A stretch of DNA of 64,000 nucleotides from a bacterium (GTDB lineage Bacteria > Babelota > Babeliae > Babelales > Babelaceae). Below the pieces are notes generated by a model. That model ran no database searches, had not been told where the DNA came from, and saw nothing but the letters and a program-made list of their open reading frames with translations. A program made the position numbers and the translations under genes. Position 1 is the stretch's first letter. Each line of letters opens with the position of its first letter. The DNA lies in NCBI GenBank assembly GCA_023428375.1, contig JAEYYR010000002.1:310001-374000 (forward strand). Reading direction: 5' to 3'. Shown one piece after another: positions 1 through 8,518 of this stretch.

Positions 1-430
1 CAAAATTGTCATAGGGTAAATGGAAAATATTTCTTAAAGCTTTTTTTACCGCTAATTTTTTAGCTTGAACTGAACTCATTGTGGATGGCAACTGCTTTAA
101 CTGATCGTATATTTGTTTTAATAATTGATTTTGTATGTTATTAAATATAAGCGCGTTTGCTACTACAAAATAGTCAGTTAGTTTTTCAAGTGGTATATCC
201 TCAAACTTGCTTTTTGATTGTTCAAAAAATTCTTTGAATCGATAATTTGAAATTCCTGATGGGAGCAAAAAGGGTTGTTTATATGATGGATTTTCCATCA
301 TACCGTTAAAATAATCACTTTGTTCAATAAATTCCATAGGAAATGATTCAATTGTATCTTGGTCATCCCTAATTTGTATGGCTTGAGCGATTGTGCACAC
401 AATACTTAAAAAAAATACTAAATGCTTCAT
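1..430 (-). CDS. Secreted Skp1/BTB-like protein, 3' part outside window
   Basis: This gene starts at 430 and runs off the left edge of the window, so only about 143 N-terminal residues are visible. It begins with a clear signal peptide (MKHLVFFLSIVCTIAQA). The next 90 residues resemble the two genes upstream of it: a short strand with DDQD, a P-x-E-F-I-E-Q-S block, an LLPSGIS motif, then a helical LEKLTDYFVVANAL segment. This order is what is seen in Skp1/BTB (POZ) domains, where an IPLPN-type turn is followed by helices and a LL-AA-YL segment. The start codon overlaps the TGA of the preceding gene in an ATGA arrangement, so the three paralogs are probably co-transcribed. The fold call is by eye only; export is well supported, function is not. 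Confidence 0.7.
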   Translation of the reverse strand, partial: MKHLVFFLSIVCTIAQAIQIRDDQDTIESFPMEFIEQSDYFNGMMENPSYKQPFLLPSGISNYRFKEFFEQSKSKFEDIPLEKLTDYFVVANALIFNNIQNQLLKQIYDQLKQLPSTMSSVQAKKLAVKKALRNIFHLPYDNF

Positions 431-1734
431 AATATACCTTTATTTTTTATATTAATTTTTTCTATAGTAGGGCGTATTTGATTGGTAGCGGAATTTTCAT
501 AAAATCCATGAATTTCTACATCACCATTGGTTTTTAAAAATGCGTATGAAAAATAATCTATATTCACGTTTGGGATATGGGATATTTTATGTGTTTTTAT
601 GTTATAAGCGTAGGTATTACCATGTAAGGTTCTTATTAATAAAGTGTCATCGATGAGTACGCTACTAAATATTTTTGCTGGTAAATCTATTGGTTTGATT
701 TCTCCATCTTCAATCGAGACTATAAAGCACTTACCGTTTTTAATGTAGGTGAGATAATTGTTGTCGGTTGAAAATGCTACATGCGTGCATGGATAATCTG
801 AATTATCAAGGGACAATAATTTTCCTGTCGGCATACTAGACCCCGAATATGAAGACATTATCGCTTGCCTCATTCTCGCCAATAAATTGTTGGTAACGTT
901 TGAAGGAATGGGACAAATAATAATAAATGATGCATTAGCAAATGCGGCTATTTTGCCATAATTATTGAATGCGATGGTATTTATTGTTTTCCAGTTAAAT
1001 TTTTTAAGGGGAATTTTAAAATACGTAACAAATTGTTGAGTATTTAATTGCAAGAGATTCTCGGGATCATCAATATTCCAAAATGAAATACGCAACATAT
1101 TTCGTATAGTATCACTGAAGACCGCAATATATTGAGTAGTTTCAAAACTCTCGTTGTGATTTTTATTATAAATCATAGCTGCAATATATGAGATATTAGA
1201 AGGCACCAGATCATCTTGGATTGATTCTGATTTAAAGTATTCATTAAACGTTGTTATATTCAATGTTTTATTTTTTTTGTCGGTCGCAAGAAGAGTAACT
1301 TTTGTATCAACATCATTTTTCTGTATGCCAAAGAGGTGAGACAACACCGCATATGCTTCTTGCTTGTCAGATGGACTCGGGTTATTACTTGCTAATCGTT
1401 TAAATAGTAATTTAATCAATTGTTCTTGTAATGAATGATTCAGTATTTTATTTGCATTCGTTACATACTCAAATAATTGTTTTAAAGAGCTTGTAGAAAA
1501 ATCCGTTAATGAATCCATATACAAATTATGCATTTCGCTTAACGAAATATTAGTAGGTATTAATAGGGGTGGTTGAAAATTAGTTTCGATCACCCCTTTA
1601 AAATATTCACTCTTTTCTAAAAATTCTTGAGGATAAAAGTCTTTATTTCCTTTTTCATCCATTATTTCAATATCATTGGTATTTCCCCAAAAGCACTGCA
1701 TTGCAAGATATATCAAAGCCAATCTTTTTTTCAT
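427..1734 (-). CDS. Secreted Skp1/BTB-like domain plus C-terminal propeller-like region
   Basis: 435-residue protein, second of three tandem paralogs. A hydrophobic N-terminus (about residues 1-18) looks like a signal peptide. Residues about 22-115 have the Skp1/BTB-like pattern: IMDEKGN, F-L-E-K-S-E-Y-F, LLIPTNISL, then a helix with LKQLFEYVTNANKIL. The C-terminal half (about 190-430) contains beta-rich repeats such as HVAFSTDNNYLTYI and NGKCFIVSIEDG, which look like blades of a WD40/TolB-type beta-propeller. Five bases separate it from the gene upstream and it overlaps the gene downstream by 4 bases (ATGA). No catalytic motif is visible. The likely role is protein-protein binding outside the cytoplasm, possibly in a host cell; this is inference. 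Confidence 0.75.
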   Translation of the reverse strand: MKKRLALIYLAMQCFWGNTNDIEIMDEKGNKDFYPQEFLEKSEYFKGVIETNFQPPLLIPTNISLSEMHNLYMDSLTDFSTSSLKQLFEYVTNANKILNHSLQEQLIKLLFKRLASNNPSPSDKQEAYAVLSHLFGIQKNDVDTKVTLLATDKKNKTLNITTFNEYFKSESIQDDLVPSNISYIAAMIYNKNHNESFETTQYIAVFSDTIRNMLRISFWNIDDPENLLQLNTQQFVTYFKIPLKKFNWKTINTIAFNNYGKIAAFANASFIIICPIPSNVTNNLLARMRQAIMSSYSGSSMPTGKLLSLDNSDYPCTHVAFSTDNNYLTYIKNGKCFIVSIEDGEIKPIDLPAKIFSSVLIDDTLLIRTLHGNTYAYNIKTHKISHIPNVNIDYFSYAFLKTNGDVEIHGFYENSATNQIRPTIEKINIKNKGIL

Positions 1735-1739
1735 GGATG

Positions 1740-3119
1740 TTAATCCTGATTAATCGTAGTTAAATCGATAGATTGTGAAACGACTTCAAATTGTGACTGG
1801 TTTTTATCATCCGTACTTTGTTGAATACCGACCACAAGAACTGTATCATCTTTAGCGTAACAATTCAGGTACCAATCAATTGTGCTATCAGTGAGTGGAT
1901 TTAATTGTTTTGTAGCAAGATCATAGGTGAATGTATTGCCATTCAATGTTCTAATAAGCAAGATTCTATTTGACACGAGTATGCTACTGAATGCATGAGG
2001 AATATGTGTTGGAGTGATCGTTTTAGTTGCTAGGTCAATTATATATGGTTCATTATTAACGATGCAGCTCACTTTAGTTCGATCACACGAGAACGCTATA
2101 TGTGAACACAATGCATTTGATTGTATTGATTTTAGATTTATCACATACGATTGTGGTTCAGCATGTACAGGACGTGCTGTTATTGCTAGGGAGCCTGGTG
2201 CTGCAAAGGCAAGAATTGAGTTGTTATTTGAAGCAGCAAGCATATAAACTTTATCCCAATCAAAGGATTTAGATTTGAATAAGCCTTTTTTATTAACCTT
2301 CCAATAATTTTCATCAAGATAGGTAAAATTTTTGCTACGTTGACGTTGGGTTAGCTTGTTTGACCATACCAATCGAATATCGGGATCTCTAATAAGAGTA
2401 TACTCAACTAATGGAGTATTTTCAGGTAAATCAACTGTTGATGCATCAGGCAATGAATAAATAATTTCGGTTGAAGGGTCCTGGCGCATTAAATGCTGAA
2501 TCCAATTATTTTTTCTTTTAACTTGATCGATAAATTGTTGTTGGAATGAAACAGGATTTAATTGTTTTTTTGGTTGATTGGATTGAAGCATTTTTTCTTG
2601 AGCTCGCTGAATTGCTAAATTAAGAGAAAAATTTTTCTTAGATAATCCAAGATAATGCGATAAATGTTTTTCAGCATACTCAATATCGTTTTTCCACTCT
2701 TTAGTAATTTTAGATGGTGGGTTGTTTAGTTTTTTTTGTATCAAACTTTCTAATGTTTGCTGTGCTTCTGCGTTTCCAAGCTTATCAGCATAAATGATAT
2801 AATCGGTTAATGCGTGTAATGAATCAGTATTTTGAAAGCCATCGAGTGCATTTGTATAAAACTGTGTAAATTGTTGCATAGAAATACGTTCAGGAAGCTG
2901 ATAGATGTTTTGGCCAGGAAAGTCTTCGATCAAATCATGCAATACGCTGTTTTGATGAATGAATTTTGCGTTAAAATCAGCTTGATTGTCTTTTTCGTCT
3001 TTAAATGTGATTGAAGGTGGTGTCCCAGCGTTTGAGGTATTATTATTCAAATCACTGGATGAAATAAACCAGTTTGTAAACAATAGTAAAGCAATTAACG
3101 TTTTTTGAATGGCTTTCAT
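1740..3119 (-). CDS. Secreted Skp1/BTB-like domain plus C-terminal propeller-like region
   Basis: 459-residue protein and first gene of the minus-strand trio. It has a signal peptide (about residues 1-22, ending in a Ser-rich stretch) and then a low-complexity Asn/Thr linker. Residues about 37-130 repeat the pattern of its two neighbours: TFKDEKDNQADF, an LPERIS turn, then LHALTDYIIYADKLG, which fits the final helices of Skp1/BTB domains. The C-terminal part contains propeller-like repeats (SHIAFSCDRTKVSCIV, NTFTYDLATKQL). It is divergently oriented to the gene at 3299 across a 179-base AT-rich gap that must hold both promoters. I cannot assign a biochemical function. Confidence 0.75.
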   Translation of the reverse strand: MKAIQKTLIALLLFTNWFISSSDLNNNTSNAGTPPSITFKDEKDNQADFNAKFIHQNSVLHDLIEDFPGQNIYQLPERISMQQFTQFYTNALDGFQNTDSLHALTDYIIYADKLGNAEAQQTLESLIQKKLNNPPSKITKEWKNDIEYAEKHLSHYLGLSKKNFSLNLAIQRAQEKMLQSNQPKKQLNPVSFQQQFIDQVKRKNNWIQHLMRQDPSTEIIYSLPDASTVDLPENTPLVEYTLIRDPDIRLVWSNKLTQRQRSKNFTYLDENYWKVNKKGLFKSKSFDWDKVYMLAASNNNSILAFAAPGSLAITARPVHAEPQSYVINLKSIQSNALCSHIAFSCDRTKVSCIVNNEPYIIDLATKTITPTHIPHAFSSILVSNRILLIRTLNGNTFTYDLATKQLNPLTDSTIDWYLNCYAKDDTVLVVGIQQSTDDKNQSQFEVVSQSIDLTTINQD

Positions 3120-3246
3120 TACTACACCTATAATTCTTATTTTTCCTATTAATATTATAGGTAATCAATTATCCATTATTCAATGAATTAAAAATGGTTT
3201 ATTTATAAATCGAATGTTTACAAATAATTCATTTTTTCATAATTAT

Positions 3247-3275
3247 TTGCTCAATGGTAGAGATCTCTTTATAAT
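3247..3275 (+). promoter_or_regulatory. Putative sigma70-type promoter
   Basis: A perfect TATAAT lies at 3270-3275, and TTGCTC at 3247-3252 stands 17 bases upstream as a weak -35 box. Transcription would begin near 3282, giving a leader of about 17 bases to the ATG at 3299. This fits the ATG better than the in-frame TTG at 3287. Confidence 0.45.
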
Positions 3276-3298
3276 GAAGCAATATTTTGAAAGATATT

Positions 3299-4552
3299 AT
3301 GCTAGATATATTATTACTTTTGCTTGCTTTGTGTGTAACTGCTGAAAATTCTGCACTTGATTTTAAGTTGAATGATCAAGATGTTTATGAGTGTTTTTTT
3401 ATAGATGAAATCGAGCCACAAAAATTACTTACCTATGAACCACTGAAACCATGTTACAGTCAAATCTACAAAGCCACTGATTGTACGGGTGAAGTTCTAA
3501 ATCGTTTAAATTTACCATTAAAGCAGTACCATTATGATCCATCTATTGAGCGAATTGATGGTTTTATCTTTGATTATGTAACAAGCTTTAGATCTAGTGG
3601 TAGCAGAACTCCCGATGTAATATATCTTGATTACATAGATACCGCCCATTCACGCTTAACCCGTTTCTATAGTCTTCTTGGACATGAAATACACGAGCAC
3701 TGTAAGACGGTTGGGTTCTATACATATAATTTAGCTCCCTTTAATAGTAAATTAGAATCAATGATTGATGCTGCAAAATGGGAATGTGGATCATACTCAT
3801 GCTTAAAGATAATGATGGATGCATTTCTCGATGATCCAAAAAATATTATTTTTGCTGGAATGTTAAAAAATGCGTCGTTATATGCACAAATCCCATTTAT
3901 TGAGGGTGCGCATATTCCACAAAAGCCCAAAAAAGATCAAAAACACGATATTGAATCTAATGTATATGCTAAGATTGCGCTCGTTCAACTAGGCAAAGCT
4001 TTCTATACTCTAGATCTTGTGAAAGTTCATCAGAAACTTACCTTTGCAAAGAAAACGCAGCGAATGCTTTTACCAAGGGATGATAGTTGGTTAGCTTTAT
4101 CTCCCGATGCGTCTGAATTAATTACGTATGATCGTCAGAATTGCTCGTTAATTAGAATGAAGCAGTGGCGCGATAATAAGAATAAAACCGATGAAGTTTT
4201 GTTTGTTGTTCCTATCGAAGCACACATACAACATGGTATATATATTAATAACGAGTTATTGTTGCTGGCTTTTTTAACAAAAAATAGTATATGCAATATT
4301 GTTTATGATATTAATCAAAATAAGTTTTATTTACTTCCTGATACAATCCGCTTTCAACGTTTTCTTATAGCAGGTGAAGCAAAATTCAACGATCGCTATG
4401 TTGTTGGCGGCTTTACGTCAGAAGATGTGCGTTATTCGCGATGGCTTTCTCACAAAAAACTTAGTATAAACGATTCTTTTTCATGCGCTGCAGATGCATT
4501 CAGTTTGCGTCATTTTTCAATGAATGATGCCGTTTCAATAGATTTTAAATAG
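3299..4552 (+). CDS. Secreted protein with propeller-like C-terminus, function unknown
   Basis: 417 residues from the ATG at 3299; an in-frame TTG at 3287 would add four residues but leaves almost no leader after the predicted promoter. The N-terminus MLDILLLLLALCVTAEN is a signal peptide. The middle has several Cys residues (CYSQ, CTGE, CKTV, WECGSYSC), compatible with disulfides in an exported protein. The C-terminal third has beta-strand repeats (LALSPDASELITYDRQNC, IVYDINQNKFYLLPD) like those of the propeller region in the neighbouring minus-strand trio, so it may be a diverged relative. It stands alone on the plus strand and ends before a strong inverted repeat shared with ktrA. No family recognised. 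Confidence 0.7.
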   Translation: MLDILLLLLALCVTAENSALDFKLNDQDVYECFFIDEIEPQKLLTYEPLKPCYSQIYKATDCTGEVLNRLNLPLKQYHYDPSIERIDGFIFDYVTSFRSSGSRTPDVIYLDYIDTAHSRLTRFYSLLGHEIHEHCKTVGFYTYNLAPFNSKLESMIDAAKWECGSYSCLKIMMDAFLDDPKNIIFAGMLKNASLYAQIPFIEGAHIPQKPKKDQKHDIESNVYAKIALVQLGKAFYTLDLVKVHQKLTFAKKTQRMLLPRDDSWLALSPDASELITYDRQNCSLIRMKQWRDNKNKTDEVLFVVPIEAHIQHGIYINNELLLLAFLTKNSICNIVYDINQNKFYLLPDTIRFQRFLIAGEAKFNDRYVVGGFTSEDVRYSRWLSHKKLSINDSFSCAADAFSLRHFSMNDAVSIDFK

Positions 4553-4574
4553 CACATATCATTATAATGAAGAA

Positions 4575-4616
4575 TAAGTTGTAAATTTAAAAATTTACAA
4601 CTTAGCTATTTTTTCT
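4575..4616. terminator. Bidirectional terminator stem-loop between convergent genes
   Basis: A 14-bp perfect inverted repeat (arms 4575-4588 and 4591-4604, 2-base spacer) lies between the plus-strand gene ending at 4552 and ktrA ending at 4595. It overlaps the last codons and stop of ktrA. A T-rich run follows at 4609-4615 on the plus strand, so it fits the plus-strand gene best. Confidence 0.65.
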
Positions 4617-5236
4617 AAATCTTTATTACCACCAGCAAAGAGCATGCTATCATTTGCTTGAACGACATAATCAGCTTCAAGATGTTCGATTTCTTCGCCA
4701 ACTTTGCGGCCAATGCATGTTACATGATATATATCGCGTAATTTTAAATCATGTAATGATTTGCCAACGAATTTGCGAGGTGCCTTAAACTGGCTAATAG
4801 AAAATTGTCCAGTAATACGGAACAATGTGCGGAACGGAAGACTTAAATTGTCAGCTAAGCGTATACCCATTTCACGTTCGGGTAAGATAATTTGATCAGC
4901 ACCAATCAAAGTTAATATATCTTTGTGGATATCACTGATTGCACGTGCAATAACATTAGGAATTTTTAATTTTTGTTTTAAAAGAGCGGTAACTAAAATC
5001 GATTGAGCAAAGTTTTCACCCATGGCGACAATAACGGTATCCATATCCTCAACACCAATCATACGCAATGATTCTTCGTCTGTGACACGCAACGTAATTG
5101 CTTGAGTAACTTTATCACGTATTGAAGCAATAATAGTTTCGTTACTATCAACGGCTAATACATCCATACCATGATCTGCAAGCGTCGTTGCAACATGATA
5201 GCCAAATCGTCCAACACCAATAACACAAAATTTCAT
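4595..5236 (-). CDS. ktrA: KtrA-type potassium uptake regulatory subunit
   Basis: 213 residues. This is the cytosolic gating ring subunit of a Ktr potassium channel; it binds nucleotide and controls the membrane subunit KtrB. The N-terminal RCK-N Rossmann fold shows GVGRFGYHVA (residues 7-16) and an acidic residue at the end of the second strand (AVDSN), the usual NAD/ATP site. A C-terminal RCK-C (TrkA-C) domain covers about 135-213. The length matches single-RCK KtrA (about 220 aa) rather than the double-length TrkA. The start lies 8 bases after the ktrB stop, so the two form one operon. Confidence 0.92.
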   Translation of the reverse strand: MKFCVIGVGRFGYHVATTLADHGMDVLAVDSNETIIASIRDKVTQAITLRVTDEESLRMIGVEDMDTVIVAMGENFAQSILVTALLKQKLKIPNVIARAISDIHKDILTLIGADQIILPEREMGIRLADNLSLPFRTLFRITGQFSISQFKAPRKFVGKSLHDLKLRDIYHVTCIGRKVGEEIEHLEADYVVQANDSMLFAGGNKDLEKIAKL

Positions 5237-5244
5237 ATCTTCCT

Positions 5245-6573
5245 TTAACTGAGCATCACGCGTTCTTCTGGATAGTGGAATTCAGTTTTTTCTTGTCTCT
5301 TTTTCAATGCTAATAAAATAGTCAATAATCCTACTCGACCAAAAATCATACTTATCATGATTATCCATTTGCCAAGCGGTGTTAGATAAGGAGTAACACC
5401 CGATGATAAACCAAGATTTGCAAACGCCGAAAACGCTTCAAGCATAATATCAACGAATCGCCATGATTCTTGGGTCACCAATAATAAGAATGTCGTTAAT
5501 GCAACCCATCCTAAACTCAATGATAGAATTGCCAATGCTTTAAATACTTGATCATTAGGAATGCGTCGTTTCTTTATATCTACCTCAGTGCGACCACTTA
5601 AAACAGAACGAATAGCTGCTAATGATAAACTAAATGTAGTTGTACGAATACCACTGCCCGTTGATCCTGGTGCAGAACCAATGAATGAAATAATCATAAT
5701 GATAAGAAATGTTGCAAGATGAAGCGACGTTATATCGAGGGTGGCAAATCCTGCGCTACGCCAAGAAATCGCAGAAAACAAACTATTTATAATGGTATCT
5801 TTCCACGATAAATTTGCAAAACCTTGATTGAATTCTAATAGAAATACGGTAGCTGCCGTAAGCATAATAAGTGCAAAGCTCATCGAAAGAACAATTTTTG
5901 TATGCAAGCTAATGTGTGGATGTTTTCCAAGCCACCATGCTTTAGCAGCAGCAAATAGATCAAATAACGTGAAGAATCCGATGCCGCCCATAAACATGAG
6001 CACCATAAATAATACTAAAATCGAACTATACTCGTTTAAATACAATAAACTTTCTGGTAATAAAGAAATTCCAGCACTACAAAATGCAGATACTGAATGA
6101 AATAAAGCAAAAAAGAATCTATGGGGAAGTTGATGTGGTAAAAGAAAGTAAAGAATTCCTGTACCGATTGCTTCACATCCAAATGTTAAGAGCATAATAA
6201 ATGCGATAATGCGTCTACTATTACTCCAACTTTCAATTTCTAACAAACGACCAGCTATAATTTGAGTTCCTAATCCCATTTCAACAAAGAATGACATAAA
6301 GAATATAGTTAACGTCACTAATCCCAATCCACCGATTTGAATCAAGCATAAAATTATTGCATGACCATACCAATTAAAGGCATCAATAGGAACTGTTAAT
6401 AAGCCAGTAACACATGTTGCAGAAGTAGCAGTAAATAGTGCATCTAAAAATGAAATTGGATAACGTTGACAGATTGGCAGACTCAATAATACGGCTCCCA
6501 CCGCAATTAAAATCAAAAGCGAGCCGATCAATAATCTTCCAGGAGATTTGAGTAATGCATTATTTGGAGACAT
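5245..6573 (-). CDS. ktrB: KtrB/TrkH-family potassium channel subunit
   Basis: 442 residues, highly hydrophobic, the ion-conducting inner-membrane subunit of a Ktr potassium uptake system. The four pore-loop repeats are visible with their filter glycines: SATCVTGLLT, FCSAGIS, RSAGFAT and NLGLSSG. A positively charged loop before the third pore helix and the sequence GSTGSG (intramembrane loop region) are also typical. The length agrees with KtrB (about 450 aa). It is directly followed by ktrA and preceded by a VTT-domain membrane protein, in a run that begins with ileS. Confidence 0.92.
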   Translation of the reverse strand: MSPNNALLKSPGRLLIGSLLILIAVGAVLLSLPICQRYPISFLDALFTATSATCVTGLLTVPIDAFNWYGHAIILCLIQIGGLGLVTLTIFFMSFFVEMGLGTQIIAGRLLEIESWSNSRRIIAFIMLLTFGCEAIGTGILYFLLPHQLPHRFFFALFHSVSAFCSAGISLLPESLLYLNEYSSILVLFMVLMFMGGIGFFTLFDLFAAAKAWWLGKHPHISLHTKIVLSMSFALIMLTAATVFLLEFNQGFANLSWKDTIINSLFSAISWRSAGFATLDITSLHLATFLIIMIISFIGSAPGSTGSGIRTTTFSLSLAAIRSVLSGRTEVDIKKRRIPNDQVFKALAILSLSLGWVALTTFLLLVTQESWRFVDIMLEAFSAFANLGLSSGVTPYLTPLGKWIIMISMIFGRVGLLTILLALKKRQEKTEFHYPEERVMLS

Positions 6574-6586
6574 AGAATTCCTGTTG

Positions 6587-7153
6587 TTATTGAATTATCC
6601 ACCAACTACCAAAAAGCAAAAGTATACCTAAGACTACAAAGTAATAAAAATAGCGGTCAATAATTTGCTGTAATGAATCACCATAGAGCCATGTAATAGT
6701 GGCAACTGTATAAAATCTTACAGCGCGCCCAGCTATAGTGGCTAAGACGAATGGAATTAATGAAACGGAGCAAAAACCAGCACTCATAGTAAGCGCTTGG
6801 AATGGTAACGGTATTAAGCTATATAAAAATGCGATACTCGAGTGGTGTTGCTTATATACTTGCACACAACGATAAAAACTTTCTGGTGCAATTACATAAC
6901 TAAATATAAAACCATTGAGTAATTCCCACATGCATGCACCAACATAATAACCTAGTAAAGCGGCAAAGCCTGTTGCAATAGTTGCTACGGTTGCATACCA
7001 CCAACTATTTTTTTGTCGTTCAAGACAAAAAATAGTAAGCATAGTGGTCGTCGGCACAATAATAATACCCTCGATAGTAACCAACCCTGCAAACAACCAC
7101 GTTGCTGCAGGGTAATGGACTAATTTACATGCAAATTTATATAAAAATTTCAT
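6587..7153 (-). CDS. VTT-domain (YqaA/DedA-type) membrane protein
   Basis: 188 residues with about four to five transmembrane segments. It fits the VTT (SNARE-associated/DedA) superfamily, close to YqaA-type proteins: the sequence LIPLPFQALTMSAGF followed by PFVLATIAGRAVRF has the characteristic proline-rich re-entrant loop and G-R-x-x-R-F motif. Members are implicated in lipid or small-molecule transport across the membrane; the substrate here is unknown. The start overlaps the glyQS stop by 4 bases and ktrB begins 13 bases after its stop. Confidence 0.75.
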   Translation of the reverse strand: MKFLYKFACKLVHYPAATWLFAGLVTIEGIIIVPTTTMLTIFCLERQKNSWWYATVATIATGFAALLGYYVGACMWELLNGFIFSYVIAPESFYRCVQVYKQHHSSIAFLYSLIPLPFQALTMSAGFCSVSLIPFVLATIAGRAVRFYTVATITWLYGDSLQQIIDRYFYYFVVLGILLLFGSWWIIQ

Positions 7154-8475
7154 GATTTATGATTCAAAAGATTTTGTAAATACGTGCTTACTGAATCCAA
7201 TGGAATACGTTCTTGTTTCATCGTATCTCTATCACGAACCGTTACACAATTATCTGTTGCCGTATCAAAATCAACGGTAAAACATACGGGGGTACCGATC
7301 TCATCTTGACGACGATAACGTTTACCAATAGAACCAGAAACATCAAAATCAATATGTAAGCCTTGCTTTTTGAGCGACTTGTATAATGCTTCAGCAGGTT
7401 CAATTTGTTGTTTAGTGAGTGGAAATATTGCGGCGGTAATTGGTGCAATATGAGGCGCAAAACGTAATACTACGCGTTGTTCACCATCAGCGGTATCTTC
7501 GTCATACGCTTCGCATAACAGTGCCAAGAATAAACGATCAACGCCAACGGAACATTCCACAACATGAGGAACGTATGATGATTTGGTAGCCTCATCAAAA
7601 ACACTAAGATCTTTACCTGAGAATTTCATATGCTGGCTCAAATCAAAGTCACCACGATATGCAATACCTTCAAGTTCTTTGCGACCAAATGGGAAATCAA
7701 ATTCAACGTCCGAGGTACCTTTTGAATAGTGGGACAATTCAGTGCCTTCATGATCACGCATATGAACATGTGCAGGATTTACGCCAATGCTTTCATAAAA
7801 AGCAAAGCGATGTTTGCGCCATTCATCAAAAAATTTCATAGCAGAATCAGGGGTGCAGAACCACTCAATTTCCATTTGCTCAAATTCACGCATACGGAAC
7901 AAGAACTGTTTTGGTGTGATCTCATTACGGAATGCTTTACCAATTTGCGCAACACCAAATGGTATTTTCACACGGCTACTGGTATAAATATTTTTAAAAT
8001 TAATAAAGATAGATTGCGCAGTTTCTGGACGCAAATAAGCGATTGATGAACCGTCGGCTGCAGCACCAACTTGTGTGCTAAACATCATGTTAAATTCACG
8101 TACATCGGTCCAGGAGGTATTGCCACAATGTGGGCAAGGACGGTTCAAATCAATATCATCAGCGCGATAACGATGTTTGCAAACTTTACAATCAACCATT
8201 GGATCATGAAAGTTTGAAATATGTCCAGAAGCTTCCCACATAGCTTTTGTACCAAGCAATGCACCTTCAAGATACACAATTTCATCGCTAAATTGTTCGA
8301 TATTTTTTTTCCAAGCGTTACGAATATTATTTTTCAATAAAGAGCCGAGTGGGCCGGTATCGTAAATACCATTGAGCCCACCATAAATTTCATTTGATTG
8401 ATATACAAATCCACGACGTTTACAAAGTGATACTAAAGTATCGAGAGAAAACGTTTTTTTTGCATTGGTTGTCAT
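7150..8475 (-). CDS. glyQS: Glycyl-tRNA synthetase, dimeric alpha2 type
   Basis: 441 residues. Charges tRNA-Gly with glycine in translation. It is the single-chain class II enzyme (bacterial/eukaryotic alpha2 type), not the two-subunit GlyQ/GlyS form. N-terminal motif GGLNGIYDTGPLG, a Cys4 zinc site (CKVCKHRY, CPHCG), motif 2 around FRNEITPK, and the motif AYLRPETAQ are visible. A C-terminal anticodon-binding domain begins near residue 340 (FAPHIAPITAAIFPL). Length is normal. It lies 43 bases downstream of ileS on the same strand. Confidence 0.95.
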   Translation of the reverse strand: MTTNAKKTFSLDTLVSLCKRRGFVYQSNEIYGGLNGIYDTGPLGSLLKNNIRNAWKKNIEQFSDEIVYLEGALLGTKAMWEASGHISNFHDPMVDCKVCKHRYRADDIDLNRPCPHCGNTSWTDVREFNMMFSTQVGAAADGSSIAYLRPETAQSIFINFKNIYTSSRVKIPFGVAQIGKAFRNEITPKQFLFRMREFEQMEIEWFCTPDSAMKFFDEWRKHRFAFYESIGVNPAHVHMRDHEGTELSHYSKGTSDVEFDFPFGRKELEGIAYRGDFDLSQHMKFSGKDLSVFDEATKSSYVPHVVECSVGVDRLFLALLCEAYDEDTADGEQRVVLRFAPHIAPITAAIFPLTKQQIEPAEALYKSLKKQGLHIDFDVSGSIGKRYRRQDEIGTPVCFTVDFDTATDNCVTVRDRDTMKQERIPLDSVSTYLQNLLNHKS

Positions 8476-8518
8476 ATAAATGCCTTAGTTTCTAACATTC
8501 TTGTAGTATATCTCGGCC

